This document shows positions 1 to 8,080 of a stretch of 64,000 nucleotides of DNA, one piece after another. The notes beneath the pieces were generated by a model. That model was given only the letters and a program-made list of their open reading frames with translations. It did no database searches and was not told the origin of the DNA. Numbering within the stretch: the first letter of the stretch is position 1; every line of letters starts with the position of its first letter. The position numbers and the translations under genes are program-made. This DNA is from an uncultured Roseateles sp. (lineage in GTDB: Bacteria > Pseudomonadota > Gammaproteobacteria > Burkholderiales > Burkholderiaceae_C): assembly GCF_963422335.1 (NCBI RefSeq), contig NZ_OY729424.1, positions 4,216,001 through 4,280,000 on the forward strand, written 5' to 3'.

Positions 1-290
1 ATCAGGAAGCTGGCGGGCATGGCGGTGTTGTTCTCGGCATTGATGGGCGAGCCCAGCAGCTCGCACAGATAGGCGGCACGGGCCAAGGGATCGCGCAGGC
101 GGCGATGCGCCTCGTTGACGCGCACCGCCCACTGCATGGCCAGGCGCTGTGACGCGGCCCCCTCGGCTGCAAAACGGTCGGGATGAACCTCGGACTGCAG
201 CGCCTTCCAGCGCTGGTCGATGTTCGCCCGGTCCTGCGCGAAGCTGCGCGGCAGGTCGAACAGGGCAAAGTCGTCGTCGTCGAGTTTCAT
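1..290 (-). CDS. hscB: Fe-S cluster co-chaperone HscB (partial, runs off the left edge)
   Basis: J-domain co-chaperone that brings IscU to the Hsp70 HscA for Fe-S cluster transfer. The visible N-terminal 96 residues begin MKLDDDDFALFDLP and contain the J-domain signature HPD (in SEVHPDRF). An NEAHRRLRDPLARAAYLCEL stretch follows, as expected for HscB. The C-terminal IscU-binding three-helix bundle lies outside the window. The start ATG at 290 gives the usual HscB N-terminus. It follows iscA after an 80-base gap that holds a terminator-like hairpin; hscA and fdx are expected further left. Confidence 0.9.
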   Translation of the reverse strand, partial: MKLDDDDFALFDLPRSFAQDRANIDQRWKALQSEVHPDRFAAEGAASQRLAMQWAVRVNEAHRRLRDPLARAAYLCELLGSPINAENNTAMPASFL

Positions 291-321
291 ATCCAGCTTT
301 GCGTCGAAGCCAAAGTAGCCA

Positions 322-352
322 AGAAAAAGGCGCGGCCAACAGCCGCGCCTTT
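322..352 (-). terminator. Terminator-like hairpin between iscA and hscB
   Basis: Reading the minus strand, AAAGGCGCGGC (352-342), a five-base loop TGTTG and GCCGCGCCTTT (336-326) form a perfect 11-bp stem, followed by TTCTT. This looks like an intrinsic terminator inside the isc operon, 19 bases after the iscA stop. It probably acts as a partial terminator or a processing/stability element that lowers hscBA-fdx expression relative to iscRSUA. The structure is seen directly; the effect is inferred. Confidence 0.65.
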
Positions 353-370
353 GATCAGCGAGGCAAGACT

Positions 371-694
371 TTACACGCGGAACGATTCGCCGCAGCCGCA
401 GCGGTCTTTCTCGCGCGGGTTGTAGAACTTGAAGCCTTCGTTCAAGCCCTCGCGCACGAAGTCCAGCTCGGTGCCGTCCAGATAGGGCAGGCTCTTCGGG
501 TCTATCAGCACCTTGACGCCATGGCCTTCGAAGATCACATCCTCGGGCGCCACGTCATCGGCATATTCCAGCTTGTAGGCCAGGCCGGAGCAGCCGGTGG
601 TCTTGACGCCCAGGCGCACGCCCACGCCCTTGCCGCGCTTGGTGATGTAGCGCGACACATGACGGGCCGCCGCTTCGGTCAAAGTCACTGCCAT
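371..694 (-). CDS. iscA: Iron-sulfur cluster assembly protein IscA
   Basis: A-type Fe-S carrier/scaffold of 107 residues, the usual length. The three invariant ligand cysteines are present: C35 (in TTGCSGLAY) and C99 and C101 (in the terminal CGCGES motif). It receives clusters or iron and passes them to target apoproteins in the cytoplasm. It is third of the structural genes in the order iscS-iscU-iscA, 15 bases after iscU, and should be controlled by IscR from the shared promoter. Family assignment is secure. Confidence 0.96.
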   Translation of the reverse strand: MAVTLTEAAARHVSRYITKRGKGVGVRLGVKTTGCSGLAYKLEYADDVAPEDVIFEGHGVKVLIDPKSLPYLDGTELDFVREGLNEGFKFYNPREKDRCGCGESFRV

Positions 695-709
695 GGCTGA
701 AGGCCCCGC

Positions 710-1096
710 TCAGTGCGCATGCTTGGCGCGGTAGTCATCCACCGCCGCCTTGATGGCGTCTTCGGCCAGGATGGAGCAGTGGATCTTCACCGGCGGCAGG
801 GCCAGCTCTTCGGCGATCAGGGTGTTCTTGATCTCCAGCGCCTGGTCCAGCGTCTTGCCCTTGACCCATTCGGTGACCAGCGAGCTCGAGGCAATCGCCG
901 AGCCGCAGCCATAGGTCTTGAACTTGGCGTCCTCGATCAGGCCGGTGGCCGGATTGACCTTGATCTGCAGCTTCATCACATCGCCGCAGGCTGGTGCGCC
1001 GACCATGCCGGTGCCGACCGTGTCGTCACCCTTTTCGAAGTTGCCGACGTTGCGGGGGTTTTCGTAGTGATCAACGACTTTTTCGCTGTATGCCAT
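710..1096 (-). CDS. iscU: Fe-S cluster scaffold IscU
   Basis: Scaffold on which IscS-derived sulfur and iron assemble into a [2Fe-2S] cluster. The 128 residues have the three cluster cysteines C37 (GAPACGDV), C64 (YGCGSA) and C107 (HCS), and the D39 that promotes cluster release. The LPPVK motif recognised by HscA is at residues 100-104, just before C107. It lies 27 bases downstream of iscS in the isc operon. All key residues are intact. Confidence 0.97.
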   Translation of the reverse strand: MAYSEKVVDHYENPRNVGNFEKGDDTVGTGMVGAPACGDVMKLQIKVNPATGLIEDAKFKTYGCGSAIASSSLVTEWVKGKTLDQALEIKNTLIAEELALPPVKIHCSILAEDAIKAAVDDYRAKHAH

Positions 1097-1123
1097 GATG
1101 TTTCTCCTGTGTCCTGGGCGCGC

Positions 1124-2344
1124 TCAGTGGGCGGCCCACTGGATGGTGCTGATATCGATGCCGTCCTTGTACATATCCCACAGCGGCGAGAGCTCGCGCA
1201 GCTTGGCGACACGGTCTTTCAAGGTGCTGACGGCGTAGTCGATCTCTTCGACCGTGGTGAAGCGGCCTATCGTCATGCGCAGGGACGAATGCGCCAACTC
1301 GTCGCTGCGGCCGAGGGCACGCAGCACATAGCTGGGTTCCAGGCTGGCCGAGGTGCAGGCCGAGCCGGACGAGACGGCAATGCCCTTCACGCCCATGATC
1401 AGCGACTCGCCTTCCACATAGTTGAACGAGATGTTCAGGTTGTGCGGCACACGACGCTCGAGATCGCCATTGACGAACACCTGCTCGATGCCGCTCAGGC
1501 CGTCCAGCAGACGCTGGTGCAGCATGCGGATGCGCTCGATCTCGGTACCCATTTCCAGCTTGGCGATGCGATAAGCCTCGCCCATGCCGACGATCTGGTG
1601 TGTGGCCAGCGTCCCCGAGCGCATGCCGCGCTCATGGCCGCCACCGTGCATCTGGGCTTCCAGGCGCACACGGGGCTTGCGGCGCACGAACAGCGCGCCA
1701 ATGCCCTTGGGGCCGTAGGTCTTGTGCGAGGCCAGGCTCATCAGATCGACCGGCAGCTGCGTCACGTCGATCGCGACCTTGCCGGTGGCCTGGGCCGCAT
1801 CGACGTGGAAGATGACGCCTTTCTCGCGGCAAATATTGCCAATGGCCGTGATGTCCTGGATCACGCCGATCTCGTTATTGACGAACAGCACCGAGACCAG
1901 GATGGTGTCGGGTCGCAGCGCGGCCTTGAACTTGTCCAGATCGAGCAGGCCGTTGGCTTCCACATCGAGATAGGTGACATCGAAGCCCTGACGCTCCAGC
2001 TCGCGGCAGGTGTCCAGCACCGCCTTGTGCTCGGTTTTCAGGGTGATGATGTGCTTGCCGCGCGTCTTGTAGAACTGCGCCGCGCCCTTGATGGCCAGAT
2101 TGATCGACTCGGTGGCGCCGGAGGTCCAGACGATCTCGCGCGGGTCGGCATGGATCAGCGCGGCGACTTCTTCGCGGGCCTTCTCGACCGCCGCTTCCGC
2201 TTCCCAGCCCCAGGCATGGCTGCGGGAGGCGGGGTTGCCGAAATGCTCGTTCAGCCAGGGCACCATGACGCTGACGACGCGGGGATCCACCGGCGTGGTC
2301 GCGCCGTAGTCCATGTAGATCGGGAAATGAGGGGTCATGTCCAT
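1124..2344 (-). CDS. iscS: Cysteine desulfurase IscS
   Basis: PLP enzyme that takes sulfur from L-cysteine as a persulfide, leaving alanine, and supplies Fe-S assembly and tRNA thiolation. Of 406 residues, the PLP lysine is K208 (in SHKTYGPKG), H106 stacks on the cofactor (TEHKAVLD), and the mobile-loop catalytic cysteine is C330 (SSGSACTS). The length is typical of group I desulfurases. The start could be M1 or M3 (MDMTPHFP). It follows iscR after 32 bases in the same operon. Confidence 0.97.
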   Translation of the reverse strand: MDMTPHFPIYMDYGATTPVDPRVVSVMVPWLNEHFGNPASRSHAWGWEAEAAVEKAREEVAALIHADPREIVWTSGATESINLAIKGAAQFYKTRGKHIITLKTEHKAVLDTCRELERQGFDVTYLDVEANGLLDLDKFKAALRPDTILVSVLFVNNEIGVIQDITAIGNICREKGVIFHVDAAQATGKVAIDVTQLPVDLMSLASHKTYGPKGIGALFVRRKPRVRLEAQMHGGGHERGMRSGTLATHQIVGMGEAYRIAKLEMGTEIERIRMLHQRLLDGLSGIEQVFVNGDLERRVPHNLNISFNYVEGESLIMGVKGIAVSSGSACTSASLEPSYVLRALGRSDELAHSSLRMTIGRFTTVEEIDYAVSTLKDRVAKLRELSPLWDMYKDGIDISTIQWAAH

Positions 2345-2376
2345 GCGATGAAAACTTCTTGGGAAACGTTGCTTGA

Positions 2377-2910
2377 TTACTTGGTGAAGGCATTGCCCAG
2401 CGCGAACACCGAGTTCGGCGCGGTGATGCGGATCGGCTTGAGCACGGGCTGCGAGGAGATGGCGCGCTTGATCGGCGACTCTTCTATCGTCACGCCCTTG
2501 GAGAGTTGGTCATCCACCAGCTTCTTCAGCGAGACGGAGTCCAGATACTCGATCATCTTGGCGTTCAGGCTGGTCCACAGCTCGTGCGTGATGCAGCGGC
2601 CGGTGTCTTCGCCCATGCAGTTCTCTTTGCCACCGCAGCCGGTGGCGTCGATTGGCTCATCGACGGCGACGATGATGTCGGCCACCGTGATCTCGCTGGA
2701 CTTGCGGCCCAGCGAATAGCCGCCGCCCGGGCCACGCGTGCTTTCCACCAGCTCGTGGCGGCGCAGCTTGCCGAACAGCTGCTCCAGATAGGACAGAGAA
2801 ATCTGCTGGCGTTGGCTGATGGCCGCCAGAGCGACCGGGCCATTGTTCTCGCGCAGCGCCAAATCAATCATCGCGGTGACCGCAAACCGACCTTTGGTGG
2901 TGAGACGCAT
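2377..2910 (-). CDS. iscR: Fe-S cluster-sensing regulator IscR (Rrf2 family)
   Basis: [2Fe-2S] transcription factor that represses the isc operon when cluster supply is sufficient. From the ATG at 2910 it has 178 residues and starts MRLTTKGRFAVTAMIDLAL, the family's conserved N-terminal helix-turn-helix. Cluster ligands C92, C98 and C106, with H109 nearby, lie in GCGGKENCMGEDTGRCITHELW. The reading frame is open 13 codons further up, but the MRLTTKGR start fits the family and has an AAGGAG-like site ahead. It heads the operon, 140 bases from a putative IscR palindrome. Confidence 0.96.
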   Translation of the reverse strand: MRLTTKGRFAVTAMIDLALRENNGPVALAAISQRQQISLSYLEQLFGKLRRHELVESTRGPGGGYSLGRKSSEITVADIIVAVDEPIDATGCGGKENCMGEDTGRCITHELWTSLNAKMIEYLDSVSLKKLVDDQLSKGVTIEESPIKRAISSQPVLKPIRITAPNSVFALGNAFTK

Positions 2911-3036
2911 ACAAAACTCCTTTGGCCTTGTGGGCCTCTGGGTCAACACCTACGGGTGGACCCGGATCTAAACTCCCTCGCCAGGGCTCTTGGAGTACAC
3001 GGGTTAACCCGCAGCAATGTCCGAGCGATTAAGTCA

Positions 3037-3066
3037 ATTATAGCAGAGTCCGACTAATTTAGTCGG
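3037..3066 (-). promoter_or_regulatory. isc operon promoter with type 1 IscR-like site
   Basis: On the minus strand a perfect -10 hexamer TATAAT lies at 3042-3037. Immediately upstream, at 3066-3050, is the 17-base near-perfect palindrome CCGACTAAATTAGTCGG, which matches the core of the enterobacterial type 1 IscR motif (GACT, AT-rich centre, AGTC). It covers the -35 position, as expected for repression by [2Fe-2S]-IscR. About 130 bases of leader separate it from iscR. The palindrome and -10 are seen directly; IscR binding is inferred from motif and position. Confidence 0.8.
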
Positions 3067-3106
3067 CATTAGCCCCGTGGGGTCTTTAGGCCCTGTCCAC
3101 CGGGCG

Positions 3107-5218
3107 TCAGCGGCCGGGGCGTGCGGTCGAAATCGGCACGATGTTGTCGTGCGAACTGCCACCAAAGGCGCGCTCGCGCAGCTGCGCCAACTGGTCGCGC
3201 ACGCGGGCCGCCTTCTCGAACTCCAGATTGCGGGCGTGCTCCAGCATCTGCTTTTCCAGCAGAGTGATGCGCTTGCTGAGGTCCTTTTCCGACAACTCCT
3301 CCAGTTCGCCCCCGTGGGCGGCCAGCAGTTTCTGGTCGTCCCGGCCCGACTTCTCGGAATAGACGCCATCGATCATGTCGCGCACCGACTTCTTGATGCT
3401 GCGCGGCGTGATGCCGTGCAGCGTGTTGAACGCGATCTGCTTGGTGCGGCGGCGCTCGGTTTCGTCTATGGCCAGCCGCATCGAGTTGGTGATGCGGTCG
3501 CCGTAGAGAATCGCCTTGCCGTTCAGATTGCGGGCCGCCCGGCCTATGGTCTGCACCAGCGAGCGCTCGGCGCGCAGGAAACCTTCCTTGTCCGCGTCCA
3601 GGATGGCCACCAGCGAGACCTCGGGAATGTCCAGGCCCTCGCGCAGCAGGTTGATGCCCACCAGCACATCGAACAGGCCCAGGCGCAGGTCGCGCAGGAT
3701 CTCGACCCGCTCCACCGTATCCACATCCGAGTGCAGATAGCGCACCTTGACGCCGTTGTCGCTGAGGTAGTCGGTCAGCTGCTCGGCCATGCGCTTGGTC
3801 AAGGTGGTGATCAGCACGCGCTCGTTGACCTCGACGCGCAGCCGTATCTCCTGCAGCACGTCGTCCACCTGATGAGTCGCCGGGCGCACCTCGACCAGCG
3901 GGTCCACCAGGCCGGTGGGCCGCACCACCTGCTCCACCACCTGGCCGGTGTTGTCCTTCTCGTAATTGCCTGGCGTGGCCGAGACGAAGATGGCCTGGCG
4001 CATCTTGCGCTCGAACTCCTCGAACTTCAGCGGCCGGTTGTCCAGCGCGCTGGGCAGTCGGAAGCCGTATTCGACCAGCGTGGTCTTGCGCGCCTTGTCG
4101 CCGTTGTACATGCCGCCGAACTGGCCGATCAGCACATGGCTTTCGTCCAGCAGCATGATGGCGTCGGGCGGCAGATAGTCCACCAAGGTGGGCGGCGGGT
4201 CGCCCGGGTTGGCACCCGACAGATGCCGCGTGTAGTTCTCGATGCCCTTGCAGTGACCCACCTCCTGCAGCATCTCCAGGTCGAAGCGGGTGCGCTGCTC
4301 GATGCGCTGGGCCTCGACCAGCTTGCCTTCGCTGACAAACTGGGCCGAGCGGTCGCGCAACTCCTGCTTGATGCCGTCCATCGCCGCCAGCACGCGCTCG
4401 CGTGGGGTGACGTAGTGGCTGCTGGGATAGACGGTGAAGCGCGGGATCTTCTGGCGTATCTTGCCGGTCAGCGGATCGAACAGCTGCAGCGCCTCGATCT
4501 CGTCGTCGAACAGCTCGATGCGTATCGCCAGCTCGGAATGCTCGGCCGGGAACACATCGATGGTGTCGCCGCGCACGCGGAAGGCGCCGCGCGAAAACTC
4601 GGTCTCGTTGCGCGTGTACTGCATACGTATCAGCTGGGCGATCACATCGCGCTGCCCCATCTTGTCGCCGACGCGCAGTGTCATCACCATCTGGTGATAG
4701 TCCGCTGGGTTGCCGATACCGTAGATCGCGCTGACCGAGGCCACGATCACCACGTCGCGCCGCTCCAGCAGGCTCTTGGTGCAGCTCAGGCGCATCTGCT
4801 CGATGTGCTCGTTGATCGCGCTGTCCTTCTCGATGAACAGGTCGCGCTGCGGCACATAGGCCTCGGGCTGGTAGTAGTCGTAGTAGCTGACGAAGTATTC
4901 GACCGCATTCTTCGGGAAGAACTCGCGGAACTCGCTGTACAGCTGGGCGGCCAGGGTCTTGTTCGGCGCGAACACGATCGCCGGCCGGCCCAGGCGGGCG
5001 ATCACATTGGCCATCGTGAAGGTCTTGCCCGAGCCGGTCACGCCCAGCAGGGTCTGGAAGCTCAGGCCGTCATGAACGCCTTCGACCAGTTGCTGGATCG
5101 CCGCAGGCTGATCGCCCGCCGGCTGGTAGGGCTGGAACAGCTCAAACGGCGAATCGGGGAAGGACACAAACTCGCCCTCGACGGCAGGCGCTGGGGCTAC
5201 TACATCTTCATCAAGCAT
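3107..5218 (-). CDS. uvrB: Excinuclease ABC subunit B
   Basis: Damage-verifying helicase of nucleotide excision repair, loaded by UvrA and partner of UvrC. It has 703 residues, with Walker A GVTGSGKT at about 59-66 and the aromatic beta-hairpin SYYDYYQPEAYVP at about 111-123 that inserts between DNA strands. The helicase motifs LLDESH and QTIGRAARN and a C-terminal UVR coiled coil (LEKQMLEHARNLEFEKAARVRD) are also present. The frame stays open 61 codons upstream, but ATG 5218 gives the normal N-terminus and the extension runs into the divergent aminotransferase. I see no clear CTGT-N8-ACAG LexA box in the 94-base divergent spacer. Confidence 0.96.
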   Translation of the reverse strand: MLDEDVVAPAPAVEGEFVSFPDSPFELFQPYQPAGDQPAAIQQLVEGVHDGLSFQTLLGVTGSGKTFTMANVIARLGRPAIVFAPNKTLAAQLYSEFREFFPKNAVEYFVSYYDYYQPEAYVPQRDLFIEKDSAINEHIEQMRLSCTKSLLERRDVVIVASVSAIYGIGNPADYHQMVMTLRVGDKMGQRDVIAQLIRMQYTRNETEFSRGAFRVRGDTIDVFPAEHSELAIRIELFDDEIEALQLFDPLTGKIRQKIPRFTVYPSSHYVTPRERVLAAMDGIKQELRDRSAQFVSEGKLVEAQRIEQRTRFDLEMLQEVGHCKGIENYTRHLSGANPGDPPPTLVDYLPPDAIMLLDESHVLIGQFGGMYNGDKARKTTLVEYGFRLPSALDNRPLKFEEFERKMRQAIFVSATPGNYEKDNTGQVVEQVVRPTGLVDPLVEVRPATHQVDDVLQEIRLRVEVNERVLITTLTKRMAEQLTDYLSDNGVKVRYLHSDVDTVERVEILRDLRLGLFDVLVGINLLREGLDIPEVSLVAILDADKEGFLRAERSLVQTIGRAARNLNGKAILYGDRITNSMRLAIDETERRRTKQIAFNTLHGITPRSIKKSVRDMIDGVYSEKSGRDDQKLLAAHGGELEELSEKDLSKRITLLEKQMLEHARNLEFEKAARVRDQLAQLRERAFGGSSHDNIVPISTARPGR

Positions 5219-5312
5219 GGCGACTCCGGGGGAACCCGTAGAATTCTGTGCAGCCCGCCAGCGTAACTCATGGCGGCGCCCTCCTCCCATCACCATCCGC
5301 CGAGCCCTCCCC

Positions 5313-6515
5313 ATGTCCTTGTTTGCCGCCGTCGAACTCGCTCCCCGTGACCCCATCCTGGGCCTGAACGAACAATTCAATGCCGACCCCAACCCGAACA
5401 AGGTGAATCTGGGCGTGGGCGTCTATTTCGACGAGAACGGCAAGCTGCCGCTGCTGAAATGCGTGGCCGAGGCCGAGCGCCAGATGCAGCAAGCCGCCAA
5501 GCCGCGCGGCTATCTGCCCATCGACGGCATCGCCGCCTATGACAAGGCCGTGCAGGGCCTTGTGTTTGGTGCCGACCATCCAGTGCTGGCCGCCGGCCGT
5601 GTGGCCACCGTGCAGGCCGTCGGTGGCACCGGCGGCCTCAAGGTGGGTGCCGATTTCCTGCAGACGCTGAACCCCAAGGCCAAGGTGCTGATCTCCGACC
5701 CGAGCTGGGAGAACCACCGCGCGCTGTTCACCAATGCCGGCTTCACCGTCGAGAACTACCCCTATTACGACGCCGAGGCCCGTGGCATCAAGGTCCAGGC
5801 GATGCTGGACGCGCTGAATGCCGCCGAGGCCGGCACCGTCGTGGTGCTGCACGCCTGCTGCCACAACCCGACCGGCTATGACCTGACACCCGCGCAGTGG
5901 GATGCCGTGGTCGCCACCGTCAAGGCCCGCGGCCTGGTGCCCTTCCTGGACATGGCCTACCAGGGCTTCGGTCAAGGCATCAAGGAAGACGGCGCCGTGG
6001 TCCATCAATTCCTTGACGCCGGCCTGTCCTTCTTCGTCGCCACCTCGTTCTCGAAGAGCTTTTCGCTGTACGGCGAGCGCGTTGGCGCGCTGAGCGTGGT
6101 CTGCGAGAACAGGGACGAGACCGCCCGCGTGCTGAGCCAGCTGAAGATTGCCATCCGCACCAATTACTCGAACCCGCCCACCCATGGCGCCCAGGTCGTG
6201 GCCACGGTGTTGACCACGCCCGAGCTGCGCGCCCAGTGGGAGCAGGAGCTGGCCGGCATGCGTGTGCGCATCCGCGAGATGCGCGTTGCCCTGGTCGAGC
6301 AGCTCAAGGCCGCCGGGGTTACGCAGGACATGAGCTTCGTGACGCGACAGCAGGGCATGTTCAGCTACTCGGGCCTGAACCAGGCGCAGATGCAGCGCCT
6401 GCGCGGCGAATTCGGCATCTATGGCGTCGATTCGGGCCGCATTTGCGTGGCGGCGTTGAATCTGCAGAACATCGGCGCAGTGGCACAGGCAATGGCCAAG
6501 GTGATGCCGGCCTGA
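5313..6515 (+). CDS. Aromatic amino acid / aspartate aminotransferase (class I)
   Basis: PLP-dependent transaminase of the AspC/TyrB family, 400 residues, exchanging amino groups between aspartate or aromatic amino acids and 2-oxoglutarate. The PLP lysine is K248 (SFSKSFSLYGERVG). The family signatures VNLGVGVYFDENGK, HNPTGYD and a C-terminal GRICVAALN region are present. The start ATG at 5313 gives MSLFAAVELAPRDPILGLNEQF, the classic N-terminus. It is divergent from uvrB with a 94-base spacer. TyrB and AspC cannot be told apart from sequence alone; Burkholderiales members are usually annotated as aromatic aminotransferases. Confidence 0.92.
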   Translation: MSLFAAVELAPRDPILGLNEQFNADPNPNKVNLGVGVYFDENGKLPLLKCVAEAERQMQQAAKPRGYLPIDGIAAYDKAVQGLVFGADHPVLAAGRVATVQAVGGTGGLKVGADFLQTLNPKAKVLISDPSWENHRALFTNAGFTVENYPYYDAEARGIKVQAMLDALNAAEAGTVVVLHACCHNPTGYDLTPAQWDAVVATVKARGLVPFLDMAYQGFGQGIKEDGAVVHQFLDAGLSFFVATSFSKSFSLYGERVGALSVVCENRDETARVLSQLKIAIRTNYSNPPTHGAQVVATVLTTPELRAQWEQELAGMRVRIREMRVALVEQLKAAGVTQDMSFVTRQQGMFSYSGLNQAQMQRLRGEFGIYGVDSGRICVAALNLQNIGAVAQAMAKVMPA

Positions 6516-6733
6516 GGCTGCGCGCCGAGCGAAAAGCTGCTGTTTGGGCGAACAGCGACTCGAATCAGTGCCGGATTGGGCAATTTGGGGGTTATTGCTA
6601 GGCTTGTGTAAGCGTTGTCAAGCCTCCAAGTTCCTAGAATGGTGCAACGCACAAATATGGCTCATGCCCGTGCCGAGTGTCAGGACCGTCGTTTGCCAGC
6701 CATCTGGCAACACATTGCCATAAGGGACTCACC

Positions 6734-8080
6734 ATGCTGTACCAGCTCTATGAAACCCAACGCGCATTGATGAGCCCGTTCTCGGAGTTCGCGGCCGCTA
6801 CGGCCAAGCTCTACGACCATCCGCTGTCGCCGTTCTCGCACACGCCGCTGGCCCAGCGCATCTCGGCCGGCTGCGATCTGGCCCACCGCCTGGCCAAGGA
6901 CTACGAGAAGCCCGAATTCAATATCAAATCCATCAGCGTCGACGACGTCGAGGTCGCGGTGCAGGAGCGCATCGCGCTGACCAAACCCTTCTGCCGCCTG
7001 CTGCGCTTCAAGCGCTTCACCGACGACCTGAACGTGCTAGCCCGCATGAAGGATCAACCCACCGTGCTGGTCGTGGCGCCGCTGTCCGGCCACCACTCGA
7101 CGCTGCTGCGCGACACCGTGCGCGCACTGCTGCGCGACCACAAGGTCTTCATCACCGACTGGACCGACGCTCGCATGGTGCCCGCCGAGGCCGGCGCCTT
7201 CCATCTCGACGACTACATCGCCTATGTGCAGGACTTCATTCGCCATGTCGGCAGCGATGCCCATGTGATCTCGGTCTGCCAGCCCACGGTGCCGGTGCTG
7301 GCCGCGATCTCGCTGATGGCCTCCAACGGCGAGACCACGCCGCGCACGATGACGATGATGGGCGGCCCGATCGACGCCCGCAAGAGCCCCACCGCCGTCA
7401 ACAATCTGGCGATGAACCGCAGCTTCAGCTGGTTCGAGAACAACGTCATCTACCGCGTGCCGACCAACTTCCCGGGCGCCGGCCGTCGCGTCTACCCCGG
7501 CTTCCTGCAGCACACCGGCTTTGTGGCAATGAATCCGGACCGCCATCTGAGCTCGCACTACGACTATTTCCTGGATCTGGTGCGTGGCGACGATGACAGC
7601 GTCGACTCACACCGCGAGTTCTACGACGAGTACAACGCCGTGCTGGACATGCCGGCCGAGTACTACCTCGACACGATCAAGACGGTGTTTCAGGACTTCG
7701 CCCTGGTCAACGGCACCTGGGAGGTCAAGGGTCAGCTGGTGCGCCCGCAGGACATCACCGGCACTGCGCTGCTGACCGTCGAAGGTGAGCTGGACGATAT
7801 CTCCGGTGCCGGCCAGACCCGCGCTGCCCACGGCCTGTGCTCGGGCATTGCCACCGAGCACCAGTTCCACTACGACGCCGAAGGCGCCGGCCACTACGGC
7901 ATCTTCTCGGGCCGCCGCTGGCGCGAGAAGGTCTATCCCCATGTGCGCGATTTCATCCAGCGCTATGAGGAATCGGCACGTGCTGGCGAGGAAGCCGCCG
8001 CCGTGGTCAGCAAGGCAGCCGCCAAGCCGACTGCCGCCGCGCCGAAGAAGGCACGTCGCAGCGCCCAGCCGAAAGCCTGA
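6734..8080 (+). CDS. phaZ: Intracellular polyhydroxyalkanoate depolymerase PhaZ
   Basis: Breaks down native intracellular PHB/PHA granules to release stored carbon. Its 448 residues resemble the Ralstonia-type i-PhaZ. The lipase-box-like motif SVCQP has a cysteine (C182) in place of serine as nucleophile, as in that family. The C-terminal 30 residues are an Ala/Lys/Pro-rich tail (AAAKPTAAAPKKARR) like those of PHA-associated phasins, possibly binding granules or DNA. The start ATG at 6734 gives MLYQLYETQRALMSPF. Upstream there is a GTGC-N3-GCAC inverted repeat at 6642-6652 that might be an operator. Its stop overlaps the next gene by one base. Confidence 0.93.
   Translation: MLYQLYETQRALMSPFSEFAAATAKLYDHPLSPFSHTPLAQRISAGCDLAHRLAKDYEKPEFNIKSISVDDVEVAVQERIALTKPFCRLLRFKRFTDDLNVLARMKDQPTVLVVAPLSGHHSTLLRDTVRALLRDHKVFITDWTDARMVPAEAGAFHLDDYIAYVQDFIRHVGSDAHVISVCQPTVPVLAAISLMASNGETTPRTMTMMGGPIDARKSPTAVNNLAMNRSFSWFENNVIYRVPTNFPGAGRRVYPGFLQHTGFVAMNPDRHLSSHYDYFLDLVRGDDDSVDSHREFYDEYNAVLDMPAEYYLDTIKTVFQDFALVNGTWEVKGQLVRPQDITGTALLTVEGELDDISGAGQTRAAHGLCSGIATEHQFHYDAEGAGHYGIFSGRRWREKVYPHVRDFIQRYEESARAGEEAAAVVSKAAAKPTAAAPKKARRSAQPKA

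Noticed and set aside
713..2719. 668-residue open frame antisense to iscU, iscS and iscR
   Set aside because: It mirrors real genes on the other strand; the long frame follows from GC-rich third positions and has no protein signature.
3077..5266. 729-residue open frame antisense to uvrB
   Set aside because: His/Leu/Gln-rich shadow of uvrB, with no recognisable domain; uvrB is certain.
5219..5401. N-terminal extension of uvrB by 61 codons
   Set aside because: It overlaps the start of the aminotransferase and lacks similarity; the start at 5218 gives the normal protein.
6615..6640. Sigma-70 promoter TTGTCA/TAGAAT before phaZ
   Set aside because: The spacer is only 14 bases, too short for a convincing call.
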